From: Conidiobolus incongruus B7586 | Lineage: Eukaryota > Entomophthoromycota > Entomophthoromycetes > Entomophthorales > Conidiobolaceae | Direction of reading: 5' to 3' | NCBI GenBank assembly: GCA_000697335.1 | Contig: JNEM01014771.1 | Location: forward strand, 25,370-89,369 | DNA length: 64,000 nucleotides | Part shown: piece by piece, positions 61,101-64,000 of the stretch | Numbering within the stretch: position 1 is the first letter of the stretch | Layout of the letters: each line of letters starts with the position of its first letter | Translations under genes and position numbers: made by a program | The notes under the pieces: generated by a model | Databases searched by the model: none | Seen by the model: only the letters and a program-made list of their open reading frames with translations | What the model was told of the DNA's origin: nothing

Positions 61101-63067
61101 TAAAAAGTAATTTACTTATAAGTTTAAAAACATTAGTAAATTAACTTAATATATTATATAAGAAGTGGTTATTAGTTATAATTTCATTAAAATTAATAGA
61201 TGAGGTACTAATAAATAAATAATAAACAAATATATATCTTTATAAACTATTAAGGTTTTTAATTAGTTTTTTACTTTGGTTTTTGCTAATAATAATAAAA
61301 TTATTTGATATAATTATAAAGTTGGTATTAGGTAAAATATTTAATGGTTTTATAATAAAGTAATATAAATTTTTTGAGATTAATTCTACTAATTTCTTTT
61401 GAAATATAAATAAAATAGATTTGTAATCTTCTAAAGTAATACTTATAGATAACAAACTATAGTATTCAAATTAATTTTAACCTAATATAAAATTATAACT
61501 AATATTACTAATTAGGAATTTAATATATTGAGAGTAGTTAAGAAATAGTGATAAATATCTAGATATAATATTAAATACTTGTTCTATTAAATTATTTGCA
61601 TATTTAATTATTAAACTACTTTTTTAAATAGGTAAAGATAATTTTGTAATAATAAAAAAAAATAATACAACTAGAATAACTAAAGTTAATTAAAATATTA
61701 ACAAGTATATCTATAAAATATTTAGTTAAAACAAATAATAAAATGATAGTTAAAGGTAAAGAATTATAAGGTAGATTAGTTATTGAAATATTTTTAGTTT
61801 CTAGTAGTTTAATTAGTTAAATCTCTCTAGTATATATAGTTTAATTTATAAAATCATTAGTCTATTAGAACTTTTATAGATTAGATTAGAATCTGCTAAT
61901 TAATTATAAAAAAGGTGATTTTAAAGCAATATTAATATTATTCAAGTTTAATTTATAGTTGGTAGATTAAAATTATTGAAAATTAAATAGATGTTGCTTT
62001 TTAAGAAAACACATATCAATTTTATAATTAACCTGTGTTTTTTAACAATAATAGTAACTTTTATTTGTTTTTAAATAAGCTTTAACTTCTTCACTAAAAG
62101 TTTTCTTATAAAGCTTTAAAATAAAAACATTTATTATTTGAAATTTAAGTAAGCTAGAGTAAGTTTTAAAGGATTAATTCTTAGGGTAGGAATATTTAGT
62201 TATATAATAAAAAATATCATCAATTATAATTATTACATCATAAATATTAAAAAAATATATTATCAAAATATTCTTTGTTAACTAACTAGAGTTATACTTA
62301 AAGGTTAAGACATTGTAATAACTTGTAGATTTATTTTTCTTCAGTGATATATAATATATTTAAATATATCTCATTAAATTTTTTAATTAATTATCTTATA
62401 AAAGTTTTTTATTTAAGTTAAGAAAGTTTTTCTTTTGTTAATTAAACTTAATTTTTTAGATAATACCTTTCTTTAAAAGCTTTTTCTAATTATTTAAAGA
62501 TTTATATTTTTATAGTAGGTTATCCCTCTAAAAACTCTTTAGGATTAAGTTTATAATAAGTTAACTACTAAGTATAAATAGATTTTTCTAAAAAAAAATA
62601 GTTAATTTAAAAATATTCTTTAGATTTTTATTAAGAATTAAATTAAGATAATTCTTTATATTTTTAAAAAAGTTTTTAAGCTTATAGAGGTTTTTAAAAC
62701 TATTATAAGTAGTTAGTTTGTTTTTAAAAACACTAAAGAGGTGGTTTAATATATTAATTATAGTAAAATAACTAGTTTGTTAGATTTAAGCTTTTTGAGT
62801 TATATTTTTCTTAACTAAATATTATTTAATATAAGCTTTTTAAAGAGTAATAAGATTTTAAAGGCTAAAGTTTTAGATTCACTTAATAATTAAGTTATTA
62901 TTATTAAAATAATATAAAGGTATTTACTTTTTTAATAATATTATAGTGTATAATATTAAATTAAAGTAAAATAAATTATAAATAAAATTTAAAATAGCAA
63001 TAAATAGATTTAATATAGGTAATTATTAATTTCTAATAGGTTTTTAGTAGTTTTATTGTTGTTACTA

Positions 63068-63462
63068 TATAAACATAGTGATAAATACTGATATAGTGTA
63101 GAAGAAAACTTAATATAAAAATAATATGATATAGAATATAATACTATAATATAGCTATAATGTGTAAATATAAACAAAGTTTAATTAAGCTTTAAATTAA
63201 GATAAGTCACTAATATATTAAAATTTATAATAGGTAATGCTAATATTATATAATATTAATAGGATATAGTTTTAATATTAGAAATAATGAAAAGATAAGA
63301 AATAGTAAAAATTGAGAAGAAAAAAAAATCTAGTTTATTAGATAATTTAATGTTATTTATATAATTAATTTAGTTATTAAAGTATAAATTAATCATATAA
63401 TTTATAATTAATTGAATTATATAAAAATATATATAAGAATTTAAAGAACTAGTCTTTTAAAA
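63068..63462 (-). repeat. LTR of chromovirus 2 (upstream copy)
   Basis: Begins TATAAACATAGTGATAAATAC against TGTAAATATGGTAGTAAATAC in its partner and ends GAACTAGTCTTTTAA plus A-rich sequence. Length about 395 bp; the right edge is ambiguous by a few bases because of the A tract. Confidence 0.75.
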
Positions 63463-64000
63463 AAAAGATATAAAATTACTTTATAATTATCATGTTAATT
63501 TTATTTCAAAGTATAATAATAGGTTAATTATTATTTAAAGATATATATTATCTTTAGGTATAAAATATTTTTATAAAATTAATAGGGGAATTAATATTAA
63601 AATATACTAAAATATTCTAAATAATAAATTAAAAAAACTATTAAATAATATAAGCTAAATAAATCTAATGTTATTTTCTAATAAGATAATACTTTTAATT
63701 ATAATATAACTTTTACTACTAAATAATTTAAAAATAACAAGATAATAGTTATAAAGTAGTTTTTTTAATCTCTTAATCTTAACTTAATTAAATATCTTTA
63801 AGATCAATAAAAAAAAGTTATTAAAGTTTTCCCCTAACAAATAATTTAGATTAGCTTTAAAAATATATTTAAGAAGCATAAAATAAGATTAACTTTTTTT
63901 AATATAAAAAGTTAATTGATTCTATACTTTACAAACTTAAAAAAGTTAAAAAAGTTAAAGATAAATATATTAAGTTTTAATTTTTTTTATCACTAAAAAC
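63463..64000 (+). mobile_element. Tc1-like element, copy T3, right part (runs off the window)
   Basis: Resumes T3 at GATATAAAATTACTTTATAA, matching GATACAAAACTATTTTATAA in T2. It continues through the DN motif region (about 63660-63700) and the NPIE-like region (about 63780) to the transposase end near 63980. The right arm lies beyond the window. Confidence 0.75.

Larger units (their letters stand above)
57796..63462 (-). mobile_element. Broken LTR retrotransposon, Ty3/gypsy chromovirus 2, inserted in Tc1-like T3
   Basis: About 5.67 kb, minus strand, same family as the element at 5662. LTRs of about 361 bp (57796-58156) and 395 bp (63068-63462). Parts, read on the minus strand from the right: Gag-like region about 62950-62000, reverse transcriptase/RNase H about 61100-59770, integrase about 59550-58500, and chromodomain-like tail near 58390-58190. 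It carries dozens of breaks, more than element 1, so it is a fossil and probably somewhat older or more heavily AT-shifted. It interrupts the Tc1-like copy T3 in an A-rich tract, so an exact target duplication cannot be read. Insertion therefore postdates T3. Confidence 0.85.

Overview
This is a eukaryotic nuclear window, almost certainly fungal. Genes are interrupted by short introns (about 45-75 nt, GT...AG, with a TAAC/CTAAT-like branch site near the 3' end), the DNA is very AT-rich, and the gene set (Scd6/Lsm14, Ctk3, Rrp36, an HSF-type factor, mitochondrial BCAT) is typical of fungi. The low GC and intron style would suit an early-diverging, entomophthoralean-like fungus, but that placement is a guess.

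Layout. 0-5 kb: two intact AKR6-type aldo-keto reductase genes. 5.3-12 kb: a decayed mariner split by a broken chromovirus (Ty3/gypsy LTR element, 5662-11343, exact 5-bp target duplication). 14-17 kb: another mariner relic and a dead AKR paralog. 18.4-23.5 kb: a transposon pile-up of LTR-derived repeats, a 1.3-kb mariner and two head-to-tail Tc1-like copies. 25-27.4 kb: a third intact AKR gene and RRP36. 29.5-34.2 kb: a dead BCAT paralog broken by a mariner, tRNA-His(GTG) and a gamma-butyrobetaine dioxygenase-like gene. 37.3-38.9 kb: intact mitochondrial BCAT. 39.4-40.7 kb: a mariner. 41.7-56.5 kb: host genes (SCD6/LSM14-like, HSF-type factor, CTK3-like, a seven-exon short-chain dehydrogenase, an ELL-like or unknown protein, LDAH-type lipid-droplet hydrolase). 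56.9-64 kb: a Tc1-like copy split by a second broken chromovirus on the minus strand.

The host genes do not form a pathway cluster. BCAT (branched-chain amino acids) and the dioxygenase (carnitine synthesis type) are metabolic. SCD6, RRP36, CTK3, HSF and perhaps ELL act in gene expression. The AKR genes are a local family expansion: three intact copies with identical intron positions and a TATA-like box at about -74, plus one pseudogene.

The most interesting signal is how the DNA transposons died. The best Tc1-like copy keeps one uninterrupted reading register for 339 codons, yet carries about 21 in-frame stops, nearly all TAA/TAG, at places where the family has Gln or Trp. That is the footprint of C-to-T change on both strands without indels, as in a RIP-like process. 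Host genes use TAA as a normal stop, so code reassignment is unlikely.
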